64,000 nt of DNA from Polynucleobacter meluiroseus (GTDB lineage Bacteria > Pseudomonadota > Gammaproteobacteria > Burkholderiales > Burkholderiaceae), in the NCBI RefSeq assembly GCF_900205755.1, contig NZ_OANS01000004.1, positions 186,001-250,000 of the forward strand. Direction: 5' to 3'. A model generated the notes under the pieces. That model did not search any database, was not told where the DNA came from, and saw only the letters and a list, made by a program, of their open reading frames with translations. The position numbers and the translations under genes are program-made. Shown piece by piece: positions 1-8,927 of the stretch; within the stretch, counting starts at the first letter, position 1, and each line of letters opens with the position of its first letter.

Positions 1-1277
<1,277 letters not shown>

Positions 1278-1321
1278 TCTTAAGAGGCTAAAGCAAAAGA
1301 GCGCACGTAAGGCCTCAAAGC

Positions 1322-1327
1322 TATAAT
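1322..1327 (+). promoter_or_regulatory. -10 box of the tRNA-Ser promoter
   Basis: A perfect TATAAT sits 13 bases before the mature 5' end of tRNA-Ser, so transcription would start about 7 nt upstream of the tRNA. No convincing -35 hexamer is seen at 16-18 bp spacing. Confidence 0.5.
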
Positions 1328-1340
1328 CAGCGTTCGGTTC

Positions 1341-1430
<90 letters not shown>

Positions 1431-1435
1431 AATAC

Positions 1436-1464
1436 TGAACTGACCTGATTTTTAGTACCACTCC
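1436..1464 (+). repeat. Left terminal inverted repeat of the IS
   Basis: Begins TGAACTGACC and aligns imperfectly with the reverse complement of 2700-2728. The outer seven bases are identical and the inner part shares ATTT- and CCACT-like blocks. Confidence 0.7.
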
Positions 1465-1510
1465 AGAAGAGAGGATTTTTGATAATCTTCACCTTAAAGG
1501 AGTGCTAAAT

Positions 1511-1792
1511 ATGGCAAAAGGCCAACGTCTTAAACCCGAACAAATCGTCACCTTATTGCGTCAAATCGATGTTTTAACCACCAATGGCAAAACCTTAGCT
1601 CAAGCTTGTAAAGAAGTGGGAACGGTTGAGCAAAGCTACTATCGCTGGCGCAAGATCTATGGTGGTATGAAGGTCGATCAGGCAAAGAAGTACAAAGATC
1701 TGGAACTGGAAAATACCCGGCTTAAGAAGCTCGTAGCGGACTTATCACTACGAGAGGTGATGCTCAAGGAAGTCATTAAGGGAAACTTCTAA
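1511..1792 (+). CDS. IS3-family transposase OrfA
   Basis: A 93-residue DNA-binding subunit. Residues 1-55 form a helix-turn-helix (QIVTLLRQIDVL, TLAQACKEVGTVEQSYYRWRK), followed by a leucine-zipper-like helix (LELENTRLKKLVADLSL). The ATG at 1511 is preceded by AAAGGAG (1496-1502); a GTG at 1502 overlaps that ribosome site and is unlikely. The frame ends at TAA 1790-1792 just after the heptamer GGGAAAC (1780-1786), which reads G GGA AAC in frame and should allow a -1 shift into OrfB. Confidence 0.9.
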   Translation: MAKGQRLKPEQIVTLLRQIDVLTTNGKTLAQACKEVGTVEQSYYRWRKIYGGMKVDQAKKYKDLELENTRLKKLVADLSLREVMLKEVIKGNF

Positions 1793-1824
1793 GCTTACGA
1801 CCAGCGGAAGTCCCTTCAGGGACT
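1780..1824 (+). promoter_or_regulatory. Putative -1 frameshift signal of the IS
   Basis: The heptamer G GGA AAC at 1780-1786 fits the X XXY YYZ slippery pattern in the OrfA frame. The OrfB frame is open from 1780. A perfect stem AGTCCC (1809-1814) / GGGACT (1819-1824) with a TTCA loop lies 22 nt downstream and could stimulate slippage. IS3-family elements make their OrfAB transposase this way; use of this particular site is inferred. Confidence 0.65.
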
Positions 1825-2676
1825 AGGCGTAAAAATGCAGCGCAGCTGCTCATGGACCAGCATTCTATCTCTGAGCGGACTGCCTGCAGTTTAGTGGGGC
1901 TATCCAGAGCAGCTTATCGCTATATGCCACTGCCTAAAGATGACGAAGAGCCCCTTAGAGCCGAAGTCATCCGCATGGCCAGCACCTATGGCCGGTATGG
2001 CTATCGATTTATTGCTGGGATGATGCGTAATAGCGGCTGGGGACAAGCGACTACTGCAAAGGTCGCTCGCATCTGGCGGCAAGAAGGCCTAAAGATCCCA
2101 CAAAAGCAAGCTCCTAGAGGCAGACTCTGGTTTAACGATGGCAGTTGCATGAGGCTAAGAGCTACTGCCCCCAATCATGTTTGGAGTTACGATTTTGTCT
2201 TTATTAGAGATGCCTATGGGGGCAAGATCCGCATGCTCACGATGATTGATGAATACACCCGAAAGTGCCTAACGATCCACTGCGCTAGAAGGATTGGATC
2301 GGTCCAAGTGATTGAACAACTGGCAAACGCCATGATGATCCATGGTATCCCGCAATATATTCGATCGGACAATGGCCCAGAATTTATTGCTAAAGAGCTG
2401 CGGAGTTGGTTATCTGGTATTGGAGTGAAAACCGCTTACATTGAACCAGGGAGCCCTTGGGAGAATGGCTTTTGTGAAAGCTTTAACGGCACCTTTAGAG
2501 ACAATCTTTTGGATGGGGAGATCTTCTATAGCTTAAAAGAAGCCCAGATCATCGTGGGGGAGTGGGTTAAGCATTACAACCATGTCAGGCCGCATAGCGC
2601 TTTAGGTTACAGACCACCAGCACCCCAAACCCAAGTACCCCAAATAATACAAAATCAACCCATGTTGCTGCAATGA
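1780..2676 (+). CDS. IS3-family transposase OrfB (rve integrase core)
   Basis: Catalytic half of the transposase, probably made as an OrfAB fusion by -1 frameshifting at 1780-1786; the first ATG of this frame is 1852. The retroviral-type integrase core shows the DDE triad in WSYDFVF, YIRSDNGPEF and ENGFCESFNG. An HTH_21-like segment (TYGRYGYRFIAGMMR) precedes it and the C-terminal HYNHVRPHSALGYRPP is typical of the family. Full length with no internal stops, so the element may be active. Its TGA overlaps the ATG that opens the frame of the truncated porin (ATGA, 2673-2676). Confidence 0.92.
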   Translation, partial: GKLLSLRPAEVPSGTRRKNAAQLLMDQHSISERTACSLVGLSRAAYRYMPLPKDDEEPLRAEVIRMASTYGRYGYRFIAGMMRNSGWGQATTAKVARIWRQEGLKIPQKQAPRGRLWFNDGSCMRLRATAPNHVWSYDFVFIRDAYGGKIRMLTMIDEYTRKCLTIHCARRIGSVQVIEQLANAMMIHGIPQYIRSDNGPEFIAKELRSWLSGIGVKTAYIEPGSPWENGFCESFNGTFRDNLLDGEIFYSLKEAQIIVGEWVKHYNHVRPHSALGYRPPAPQTQVPQIIQNQPMLLQ

Positions 2677-3476
2677 TTTACTATAGAAAAACTCTCTTTG
2701 GTAGTGGACCTAAATTGACAGCAGTTCAGGACTATCGGAGCTATGGTATTGACCAATCTCATGGCTTACCTGCGCTACAAATAGAGCTTGGCACCGTGCT
2801 GCCTAATCATTTTTATGTGGGTATGTTTAATTCTAATGTGACATCCGGGGCGGGTTTTCCAGGGGGAAGCCTTGAAACCGATCTCTTTGTGGGCTGGTTC
2901 CATGAGGTGAATGATTACCATATTAATGCCGGTGTTTATGGCACGATCTACCCGGGCAGCAATGTGCAGAACTACGTTTCATCTCCCATTTATCCCAGCA
3001 TTACCAGCGGCATGGTGCACAACGGCGACGTCTTTGTTGCCGTAAGAAAAGGCCCCATTACGATCCAAGAAAATCTCACCTTTACCAACTTCAGTAGTTA
3101 TAAAAGCCCAACAGGTGCGACGACGGCGGGCTCGAGCTACACCAACATTACAGGCGCGTTTCCCATGTCCACATGGACGTGGGCTAACGGGGGTTGGAGT
3201 CTGATGGCGCATACGGGTTACCAGTTCTTCAATCACTATTCCGCTGGCAGCTATTTTGATTGGCAGCTTGGAATTTCCAAGCAAATTGATCGTACTTGGT
3301 CAGTGAATTTGTCTTACATACAGACTAATGCGCGGGGCAATTGCAATGTGGCCGCCACTAGTGCGCAGCCTTATTGCTATGCAAAATATCAGAACGCCAA
3401 TGGAACTGGAACTGGATCCAATATCAATGCAGGGGGTCCTACGGCAGTCTTAAGTATTACTGCCACTAATTTTTAA
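2673..3476 (+). pseudogene. 5'-truncated TorF-family putative porin fused to the IS end
   Basis: From nt 2730 on the product matches the TorF/gcw_chp-type outer-membrane beta-barrel family (DYRSYGIDQSHGLPALQ, then alternating strands such as HFYVGMFNSNV and DLFVGWFHEVNDYHINAGVY, ending in a terminal aromatic F). The first 18-19 codons come from the right end of the IS, so signal peptide and first strand are lost. The start ATG overlaps the orfB stop, so the remnant could still be translated by coupling but not exported. Family assignment is by remembered pattern. Confidence 0.75.
2700..2728 (-). repeat. Right terminal inverted repeat of the IS
   Basis: The reverse complement starts TGAACTGCTG and matches the left end over the outer seven bases plus scattered inner positions. 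Confidence 0.7.
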
Positions 3477-3490
3477 ACAAGTGCAGCTGA

Positions 3491-4036
3491 CTACCGCAGA
3501 TGATTGATCACAATCTGCAAAACTTGTAGCCCCAACAAGAGCGCTAGAGGGGATAGGTCGAGTGCTCCCATATTGGGCATAACGCGCCGGATGGGGTTCA
3601 GTAAAGGTTCAATTAAGAGTGCGACAAGATACTGTATTTGCGAACCTTGACTAATCCATGACAGGATCACACTTGCAAAGACAAGACCGATTAAGCCCGA
3701 GATTGCTAGGTCTAATAAGTCAAATAAAGCAAAGAGTACGTGGGGCAGCAGGGCAAGCGTATCGCCTAGTAAAAAAGCCAGCACAAATGACTTTGCCAAA
3801 ATCACAAGAAAGGCCGCAAGACAGCTGGCCACATCAAAGCGCCCCACACTGGGAATCACTTTACGCAAGGGCAACACAATCCAATTTGTCAGCGGCAGAA
3901 TATAGGCGCCAATGGAGCGGCTTGGACCTGAGCCGAGATTAAAGGCTAGCCACTGTAAGTAGCAGCGCACTAGGCAGGCACCGGCTACGATGCTTACGAA
4001 GACTTGTAGGAGGAGGTTGGTGATTTGAGTCAGCAT
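3491..4036 (-). CDS. YggT family membrane protein
   Basis: A 181-residue integral membrane protein with two YGGT repeats. Each repeat has a hydrophobic helix pair and the conserved turn near a proline (TNWIVLPLRKVIPSVGRFD at about residues 50-68; EPLLNPIRRVMPNMGALD at about 142-159). YggT proteins are linked to osmotic tolerance and cell-envelope or division functions, but the exact role is unknown. It converges with the porin remnant and is divergent from the lipoprotein gene at 4142. Confidence 0.88.
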   Translation of the reverse strand: MLTQITNLLLQVFVSIVAGACLVRCYLQWLAFNLGSGPSRSIGAYILPLTNWIVLPLRKVIPSVGRFDVASCLAAFLVILAKSFVLAFLLGDTLALLPHVLFALFDLLDLAISGLIGLVFASVILSWISQGSQIQYLVALLIEPLLNPIRRVMPNMGALDLSPLALLLGLQVLQIVINHLR

Positions 4037-4141
4037 AGTTTGATTGTAAAAGGGCTTAAGTGATTATGGCAATTTCTGGTGAAAACCCGACAAACATCGC
4101 TAGAATAAGCTCACTTTGATGAGAGAGATGGGGAAACATTC

Positions 4142-4405
4142 ATGAACAGAATTCAACAAGCGATGCTACTAGGCGCTAGCGCAGCCCTGTTTGCGTGCTC
4201 AACTCCCTCTAGTGAATTTGGGGTCTATCGCCAATCCGATGGCTTGGTCGGGGTGCATGCACCTAAGTCGGCCAAAGAGAATGAGGCGCACGATGAGGCG
4301 GTCAAGGAGTGCAAAAAGCTAGGAAAGCTGACCGCAACGATTGTAGACACCCGTCCTACCGTCAACGACCGCTTTCCTATGACTTACCTGTACATCTGCA
4401 GATAA
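4142..4405 (+). CDS. Small predicted lipoprotein of unknown function
   Basis: An 87-residue protein with a lipoprotein signal peptide (hydrophobic residues 7-18) and lipobox LFAC, lipidated Cys19. The mature part has two further cysteines (EAVKECKKLG and the C-terminal YICR), which could pair after export. I recognise no domain. It stands alone between YggT and the histone-tailed gene, with a purine-rich ribosome site (GATGGGGA) upstream. Confidence 0.75.
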   Translation: MNRIQQAMLLGASAALFACSTPSSEFGVYRQSDGLVGVHAPKSAKENEAHDEAVKECKKLGKLTATIVDTRPTVNDRFPMTYLYICR

Positions 4406-4430
4406 GGCGCCACTGCCAAGCAATGAATGC

Positions 4431-5330
4431 TTAGCTTAACAACCACTTCTTAATAGATACGTTTACGCACAAGGCATCTAGGGCTAGACCAAAAAATTCG
4501 GAGCCGTTAGTGATCATGCTTTCAATGGCTTCGACTTTTCCAGATTTAATGCCGCGCAAGTAAGTTGCTGTGCGATAACGTAAAAAGTGCTCATTTTGAC
4601 CTTCTTCATTATCGGTCGAGCAGATTTCTAAGTTGCCATAACGGGTTTCTGGATTGATATTCAGAATGGACAAGCCCAGCGCGCCCAGTAAGTCCTCTGG
4701 AACAGGGATTGGAATATAAGAATAGAGGGAGACCAGCATTTCTTCTTCGTCTACTTCAATAATGTGATCCACATCAAAAATATCTTGTTCAGTCAGGACA
4801 GTTTCACCAGAATCACCGCCGCCGAATGTGGACTCAAACTGCAACATGGCAGCGTTACTGTCTGGGGAAATCTCAATCATGTCGGGGTAGCCCAGTAAGC
4901 CTTTCCACCAATACATTAATGAGAAGGTGCAGGGCTTGACTTCAATCTTGCCTTCGTCAGTCGCTTTCGCGAAATACAGACCGTAAAACTCGTCATCTTC
5001 CTCTAAGCCGTATTGATCGACTTTAAGGGCTTTTGGTGTGGAGGGCTTTTTAGCCTTCTTCACAGATTTTTTGGCAACTGGCTTCTTTGCGACCGGTTTT
5101 TTCGCTGCTACTTTTTTGACCGCCTTAGTGGCAGGCTTTTTAGCAACAACTTTCTTGGCTACCGCTTTCTGAGCGGCTGGTTTCTTTACCGCTGTTTTAA
5201 CGGTTTTCTTAGGGGTTGCTTTTTTGGCAACCACCTTCTTAACTACCTTCTTAACAACCTTCTTGGCAGGGGCTTTCTTTGCCACCTTGATAGCTACTTT
5301 CTTTTTCGCTGGAGACTTCTTCGTAGCCAT
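4431..5330 (-). CDS. Histone-H1-like Lys/Ala-rich tail fused to an acidic domain
   Basis: About 299 residues from the ATG at 5330 (MATKKSPAKKK), which has GAAGGG upstream; an ATG 36 bp earlier would add residues of no known type. Residues 1-105 are lysine/alanine/valine/proline repeats of the KKVVAKK and KKPVAKK kind, like bacterial histone H1 proteins (AlgP, HctB, BpH1) that bind DNA. The remaining 195 residues are acidic (VDEEEM, STDNEEGQNEH) with a mixed alpha/beta pattern I do not recognise; YbjN-like is a weak guess. A nucleoid or nucleic-acid role is likely only for the tail. The repeats make the tail length prone to change. Confidence 0.78.
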   Translation of the reverse strand: MATKKSPAKKKVAIKVAKKAPAKKVVKKVVKKVVAKKATPKKTVKTAVKKPAAQKAVAKKVVAKKPATKAVKKVAAKKPVAKKPVAKKSVKKAKKPSTPKALKVDQYGLEEDDEFYGLYFAKATDEGKIEVKPCTFSLMYWWKGLLGYPDMIEISPDSNAAMLQFESTFGGGDSGETVLTEQDIFDVDHIIEVDEEEMLVSLYSYIPIPVPEDLLGALGLSILNINPETRYGNLEICSTDNEEGQNEHFLRYRTATYLRGIKSGKVEAIESMITNGSEFFGLALDALCVNVSIKKWLLS

Positions 5331-5468
5331 GGTTTTATACCCTTCAGTTTGGTGTTTATTGCGCACGATGCACTCTTGAATATTACTGTAATTTTTAGAC
5401 TAGTTAGCAAATTTTACGGTCAATTTTTCCCTGAATTTCCTCAACTGGCGACTCATACACGCACTTAC

Positions 5469-5496
5469 TTGAAATTCGTCCTGTTCTTGCTACACT
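5469..5496 (+). promoter_or_regulatory. Probable sigma-70 promoter of the YdcH-like gene
   Basis: TTGAAA (5469-5474), a 16-bp spacer and TACACT (5491-5496), oriented toward the YdcH-type gene at 5538. Good hexamers but prediction only. Confidence 0.4.
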
Positions 5497-5537
5497 GAAA
5501 CAACGCATTGCTAACCACTTAGTCTGAAGGAGCCTCT

Positions 5538-5754
5538 ATGTTCCCTGAGTACCGTGAATTAATTCTTCAATTACAGTCTACTAACGGTCATTTTTTCCAG
5601 CATGTTTGACAAGCACAATCAGCTTGACAAAGAGATTCAGAAAATGGAGTCGCACGCGATCCCGAGTACCCATGAGGAAATAGAAATTCTCAAAAAAGAG
5701 AAACTCCTTTTAAAAGACCAGCTCTACGCTATCCTCAAAAAAGCCAGTCCATGA
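5538..5754 (+). pseudogene. YdcH/DUF465 family gene with a +1 frameshift at T6
   Basis: The first frame (ATG 5538, RBS GAAGGAG) reads MFPEYRELILQLQSTNGHF, then runs past a six-T tract at 5591-5596 and stops at 5611-5613. Removing one T restores a complete YdcH-type protein that continues SSMFDKHNQLDKEIQKMES and ends LKKEKLLLKDQLYAILKKASP at TGA 5752-5754, about 71 residues. Families of this type are short helical-hairpin proteins of unknown role. Either the insertion is a real inactivation, a sequencing error in a homopolymer, or slippage corrects it. The downstream piece has its own ATG at 5602. Confidence 0.8.
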
Positions 5755-5764
5755 GCATCCTTTT

Positions 5765-7597
5765 GTGAAGTTGCTCGAAGGACTTCCCCAGGTGAGTCTG
5801 CGGCTCAAGACAATATTGCTAGTCATTGCGGCAGCCACTGGCTTGGGGGTAATTGGCGTGTGGTACGCACTAGCCTCCATCGATCAAGCCAAATTAACCA
5901 AATTGATTGGTGCAACCGTGAAAGAGGCTACCGGGCGGGATCTGATAATTAAAGGACCCATTCGCCTGAGCTTTTTCCCCTCGATTGGCTTAAAAGCCCA
6001 AGATGTCTCTTTAAGCAACGCTAGTTGGGCTACCGATCCAGAGATGGTCAATATCCAGCGCTTGGACTTGGACATTAAACTTTGGCCTTTATTCTCGCGT
6101 AGTGTCCAAATTAACCGCATCAATATGAGCGGTCTAGATGTGCACTTGCAGGCAAATTCAGCGGGAGCCAGCACGACTGGCAATTGGATCTTGGCAGTGC
6201 CTTTGGCCCAAGGTGGCGATAGTTCAAGCGAGGCCTCCAATATGCCTGGAGCCAATAGCCATACTTTTGTATCCATTAATAGCGTGCAAATATCGGATGC
6301 GCGGATTACCTATCGCAATGCCCAGCGGCAGGAAACCATTTTTCCTATAAGTAATCTCTCGCTTAAAGGGAATGGTCAAAATACCCAGATCAATCTTGAA
6401 GCTAAGCGTGGGGATCATCGCTTGGTGATCCAGGGCGTCGTTACCGAAGTACGGAAAATACTGAATGATTGGGGTCAAAGACCTCTCAACATGAGTGCTG
6501 ATCTCCAGTTGGAGCTAGGTGACAAAACGCTGCTCATCAAGGGCGTCGTTGATAAAGACCCACAGGCCATTCCGCGCTTTAATCTAGATCTGAGCTCTAA
6601 AGATTTTGATCTTGATGTACTGGCAGGGGCCTCCGCAGTGGCTGCCTCTAGTGGGAAGCTGCCTAAGCCAAGCCCCAAAACTTCCTCACCGTATTACTTT
6701 AGTAATACCCCTTTGCCCTTGAATTTATTGCCGCAGGCCGATGGCCTGATCCATATTCAAATAGAGCAATTGAGCTTACCGCCTTACGCTCCTTTAAAGA
6801 ATTTTTCCGCCGCACTGCAGTTCCAGCCTGAGCAGATCACCTTGCAAAATCTGCGCTTTCAGTTAGGCACGGGCTCAGCCCAAGCCCAAGGGTCAATTGC
6901 ACACTTTGAGGGCTCTAATCCACTGGTTTCCTTGCAGGGGGAGGCCAAGGGCTTTACCTTAGAGCAGGCTCTCAAATCGGCTAAGGGCAGCTCCCAAGTG
7001 AGTGGCGGTGAAGCGCATCTTGCTTTTGATCTCAAAAGTGCTGGCACTAGTCTCCACGCTTGGATGGCCAACCTCAACGGCAAGACCCAGGTCACCATCG
7101 ACCACGCATCTCTACCCTCTAGTTACATTAATGAGGGCGGTGACTTTATTGTTTCCTTATTTAATGCGATTAATCCGCTTAGGAAGAATTCCAACAGAAC
7201 TGTTTTGGAATGCGTGGTTGCTTACTTACCAGTAAATCAGGGTTTGGTGAGTATTGCCAATACCATCGGGGTAGAGACTGATCGCTTGGATGTCGTTTTG
7301 GCGGGGACGCTGAATCTAAAAGATGAGGCCATTCATATTGATATCTTCCCCAGAGAAAAATCAGGCCTGACGACGGGCTTAGATTTAGCTAACCTCGTGC
7401 AATTGCAAGGTACTTTGCAAAACCCAAAAACCGGAATTAATAAATCCGGCGTGATTAACAGCGCCGTCTCAATTGGCTTGGGTTTCTTGACTGGGGGCGT
7501 ATCTATCTTGGCAGAAAATGCTAAATCGCTGGCCACCAAGTCGCAACCTTGCAAGGCTGCCTTACATTCTTGGTCAGATATTTACTCTGGAAGCTAG
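5765..7597 (+). CDS. AsmA family protein
   Basis: A 610-residue envelope protein, inner-membrane anchored by one helix at about residues 14-37, with a large periplasmic part. The N-terminal AsmA signature is clear (VKEATGRDLIIKGPIRLSFF, then IGLKAQDVSLSNASWA), and the C-terminal AsmA_2 region carries the repeated beta-strand pattern (LNLKDEAIHIDIFPREKSGL). AsmA-like proteins are thought to affect outer-membrane lipid transport and assembly. Start is the GTG at 5765, 10 bp after the YdcH-type stop; no better start is visible. Cys485 and Cys597 are the only cysteines I noticed. Function in this organism is inferred from the family. Confidence 0.88.
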   Translation: MKLLEGLPQVSLRLKTILLVIAAATGLGVIGVWYALASIDQAKLTKLIGATVKEATGRDLIIKGPIRLSFFPSIGLKAQDVSLSNASWATDPEMVNIQRLDLDIKLWPLFSRSVQINRINMSGLDVHLQANSAGASTTGNWILAVPLAQGGDSSSEASNMPGANSHTFVSINSVQISDARITYRNAQRQETIFPISNLSLKGNGQNTQINLEAKRGDHRLVIQGVVTEVRKILNDWGQRPLNMSADLQLELGDKTLLIKGVVDKDPQAIPRFNLDLSSKDFDLDVLAGASAVAASSGKLPKPSPKTSSPYYFSNTPLPLNLLPQADGLIHIQIEQLSLPPYAPLKNFSAALQFQPEQITLQNLRFQLGTGSAQAQGSIAHFEGSNPLVSLQGEAKGFTLEQALKSAKGSSQVSGGEAHLAFDLKSAGTSLHAWMANLNGKTQVTIDHASLPSSYINEGGDFIVSLFNAINPLRKNSNRTVLECVVAYLPVNQGLVSIANTIGVETDRLDVVLAGTLNLKDEAIHIDIFPREKSGLTTGLDLANLVQLQGTLQNPKTGINKSGVINSAVSIGLGFLTGGVSILAENAKSLATKSQPCKAALHSWSDIYSGS

Positions 7598-7613
7598 TAA
7601 AACTGGGCGTGGT

Positions 7614-7961
7614 TTAAAACACCACCCCCATCAGAAACAGGCTGAATACAGAAATAAAGATACTGGCAAAGAACGCAGTCCAGAAGCTCGAAATCGTAAA
7701 GCCGCTCACCAGGGATGCGACTAACATCAATACCAGCGCGTTAATCACCAGCAAGAACAAGCCCATGGTTAAGAAAGTAAGTGGGAGCGTAAACAGTATC
7801 AGCAAGGGTTTAACAATGGCATTCGCAAAACCGAGTAGCAGGGCGGCGATGATTAAGGAGCCGCCGTCGGCGAAGCGCAAGCCACTAAAGAGGTACCTAG
7901 CCACCCAAAGCGATAAAGAGGTAAGACCCCACTGAACCAGAAATGGCGTTAGATTTCCCAT
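7614..7961 (-). CDS. Phage-holin-superfamily (PF04020 / YvlD-type) membrane protein
   Basis: About 115 residues with four predicted membrane helices. The pattern LRFADGGSLIIAALLLGFAN followed by VKPLLILFTLPLTFLTMGLF is characteristic of the YvlD-like PF04020 family. The name 'holin' is historical; chromosomal members have no shown lytic role. I chose the ATG at 7961 because GAAAGG lies at proper spacing before it; the ATG at 7970 touches that site. Last gene of the leftward YaeQ-PIN-DUF1653-SlyX array. Confidence 0.82.
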   Translation of the reverse strand: MGNLTPFLVQWGLTSLSLWVARYLFSGLRFADGGSLIIAALLLGFANAIVKPLLILFTLPLTFLTMGLFLLVINALVLMLVASLVSGFTISSFWTAFFASIFISVFSLFLMGVVF

Positions 7962-8016
7962 GGCGTACATCCTTTCAGAGTGATAGTGAGAACGTTAATA
8001 AGATCTTAGCAGGGCT

Positions 8017-8226
8017 TTAATAATGGGGCGGGATTTCATCCTTAAGGCTGTTTCCTCCGCCAGCATTGTCGGCTTGCTCCTTGATGATTTTCATCTCCCG
8101 ATAAAGAAACTCTATTTGCTGTTGCTGCTTGTAGATCGTCTGATTATGTTGCTCAATCAAGTCCTCAGCAAAGCTCAGTTTGATCTCTAAATTGGTCAGG
8201 CGGTCTTCGGTCATTGTGTTGTCCAT
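8017..8226 (-). CDS. slyX: SlyX family protein
   Basis: A 69-residue protein, almost wholly coiled coil (RLTNLEIKLSFAEDLIEQHNQTIYKQQQQI), ending in the PPHY tail seen in SlyX proteins. The molecular function is unknown. Starts 3 bp after the stop of the DUF1653-like gene, so the two are probably translated together. Confidence 0.85.
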   Translation of the reverse strand: MDNTMTEDRLTNLEIKLSFAEDLIEQHNQTIYKQQQQIEFLYREMKIIKEQADNAGGGNSLKDEIPPHY

Positions 8227-8229
8227 GAT

Positions 8230-8478
8230 TTACTCTGACACCAATTCAAAACGACCGTCTTCCATTTCCGCTTGTGGACGAATCCAAAAATTCTGATTCT
8301 GTAAAGACTCATAAACATACGCTGGTGCTAAGTTAGCTTCAATATTCGCCAACATCACGACTCTATAAAAGCCGCCGCTCTTTTTATGTTTCAGCTTACT
8401 ACCAGGTTTAAATAAGCCCTCGTCTGCAGATACGGTATTGGCGGAGGTTTTGGCTGGGGTTAAATTCGTTGTCATCAC
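8230..8478 (-). CDS. DUF1653-like small protein
   Basis: An 82-residue protein. Residues 22-80 fit DUF1653: a start with Lys/His (FKPGSKLKHKKSGGFYRVV), a central YVYESL block and FWIRPQAEMEDGRFE near the end. The family probably has a small SH3-like barrel and no known function. Seven bases separate it from the PIN gene upstream. Confidence 0.72.
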   Translation of the reverse strand: MMTTNLTPAKTSANTVSADEGLFKPGSKLKHKKSGGFYRVVMLANIEANLAPAYVYESLQNQNFWIRPQAEMEDGRFELVSE

Positions 8479-8484
8479 TGTATC

Positions 8485-8901
8485 TTAAAGGGAAAAATCA
8501 AGGTAGCTCGCAGTAATTACAATACCGTCTGCAGCCGCCTTAGGCGCTAATTTGAGGAGGGCGTTGTCTTTGCTCATGAGAATGGCGGGTTTGGTGGTGT
8601 AGGCCAAATTAATAAATACCTGGTCATCTGGATCTTCGCACTGCCAAGGAGCCGCAAGGAGGGTCTCGTCATCAAATGTCCTGCATAGTGAGCGCCAATG
8701 ATCGGCAATTTGAATTTGCTGATCTTTTGCTAAGGCAAAGAGTGGGCGGGCGATGACATCCTCGAATTCCGCAATGGTTGTATTGGTCGCCACGGCATCA
8801 AGCTGTTTTTCTTCTAAGGCCTGCTTCAGTTTTAGCGCTCTGAAATCATTAAAGACAAAAAGATCAAGCAAGACATTGGTATCAAATACAAGCGTCTTCA
8901 T
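8485..8901 (-). CDS. PIN-domain protein (putative toxin-antitoxin toxin family)
   Basis: A 138-residue PIN-fold nuclease. Acidic metal-binding residues are visible: Asp7 in VFDTNVLLD, Glu45 in TTIAEFEDV and the Asp90-Asp93 cluster in CEDPDDQVF. The family (COG1569) is labelled a toxin, but no antitoxin gene lies next to it: the neighbours are YaeQ and a DUF1653-like gene. The ATG at 8901 matches the family start; a longer frame to 8946 would overlap yaeQ. A housekeeping RNA-processing role is as likely as toxicity. Confidence 0.8.
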   Translation of the reverse strand: MKTLVFDTNVLLDLFVFNDFRALKLKQALEEKQLDAVATNTTIAEFEDVIARPLFALAKDQQIQIADHWRSLCRTFDDETLLAAPWQCEDPDDQVFINLAYTTKPAILMSKDNALLKLAPKAAADGIVITASYLDFSL

Positions 8902-8927
8902 CTCGAGCTGGTTACTTACTCTGTTCT

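Larger units (their letters stand above)
1436..2728 (+). mobile_element. IS3-family insertion sequence, IS407-like
   Basis: A 1293-bp element with orfA and orfB in overlapping frames and imperfect inverted ends of about 29 bp that both start TGAACTG. The OrfA sequence (MAKGQRLKPEQIVTLLRQ) and the OrfB layout resemble the IS407 group. I see no target-site duplication: ATAC precedes the left end and GGAC follows the right end. Together with the missing 5' end of the adjacent porin gene, this suggests an adjacent deletion or recombination between two copies after insertion. Transposition genes look intact. Confidence 0.88.

Noticed and set aside
5013..5498. 161-codon frame on the plus strand opposite the histone-like gene
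   Set aside because: Cysteine/Phe/Leu-rich product is the complement of Lys-rich codons; no ribosome site or family match.
7614..7961. Prophage holin
   Set aside because: PF04020 chromosomal membrane protein; no other phage genes nearby.
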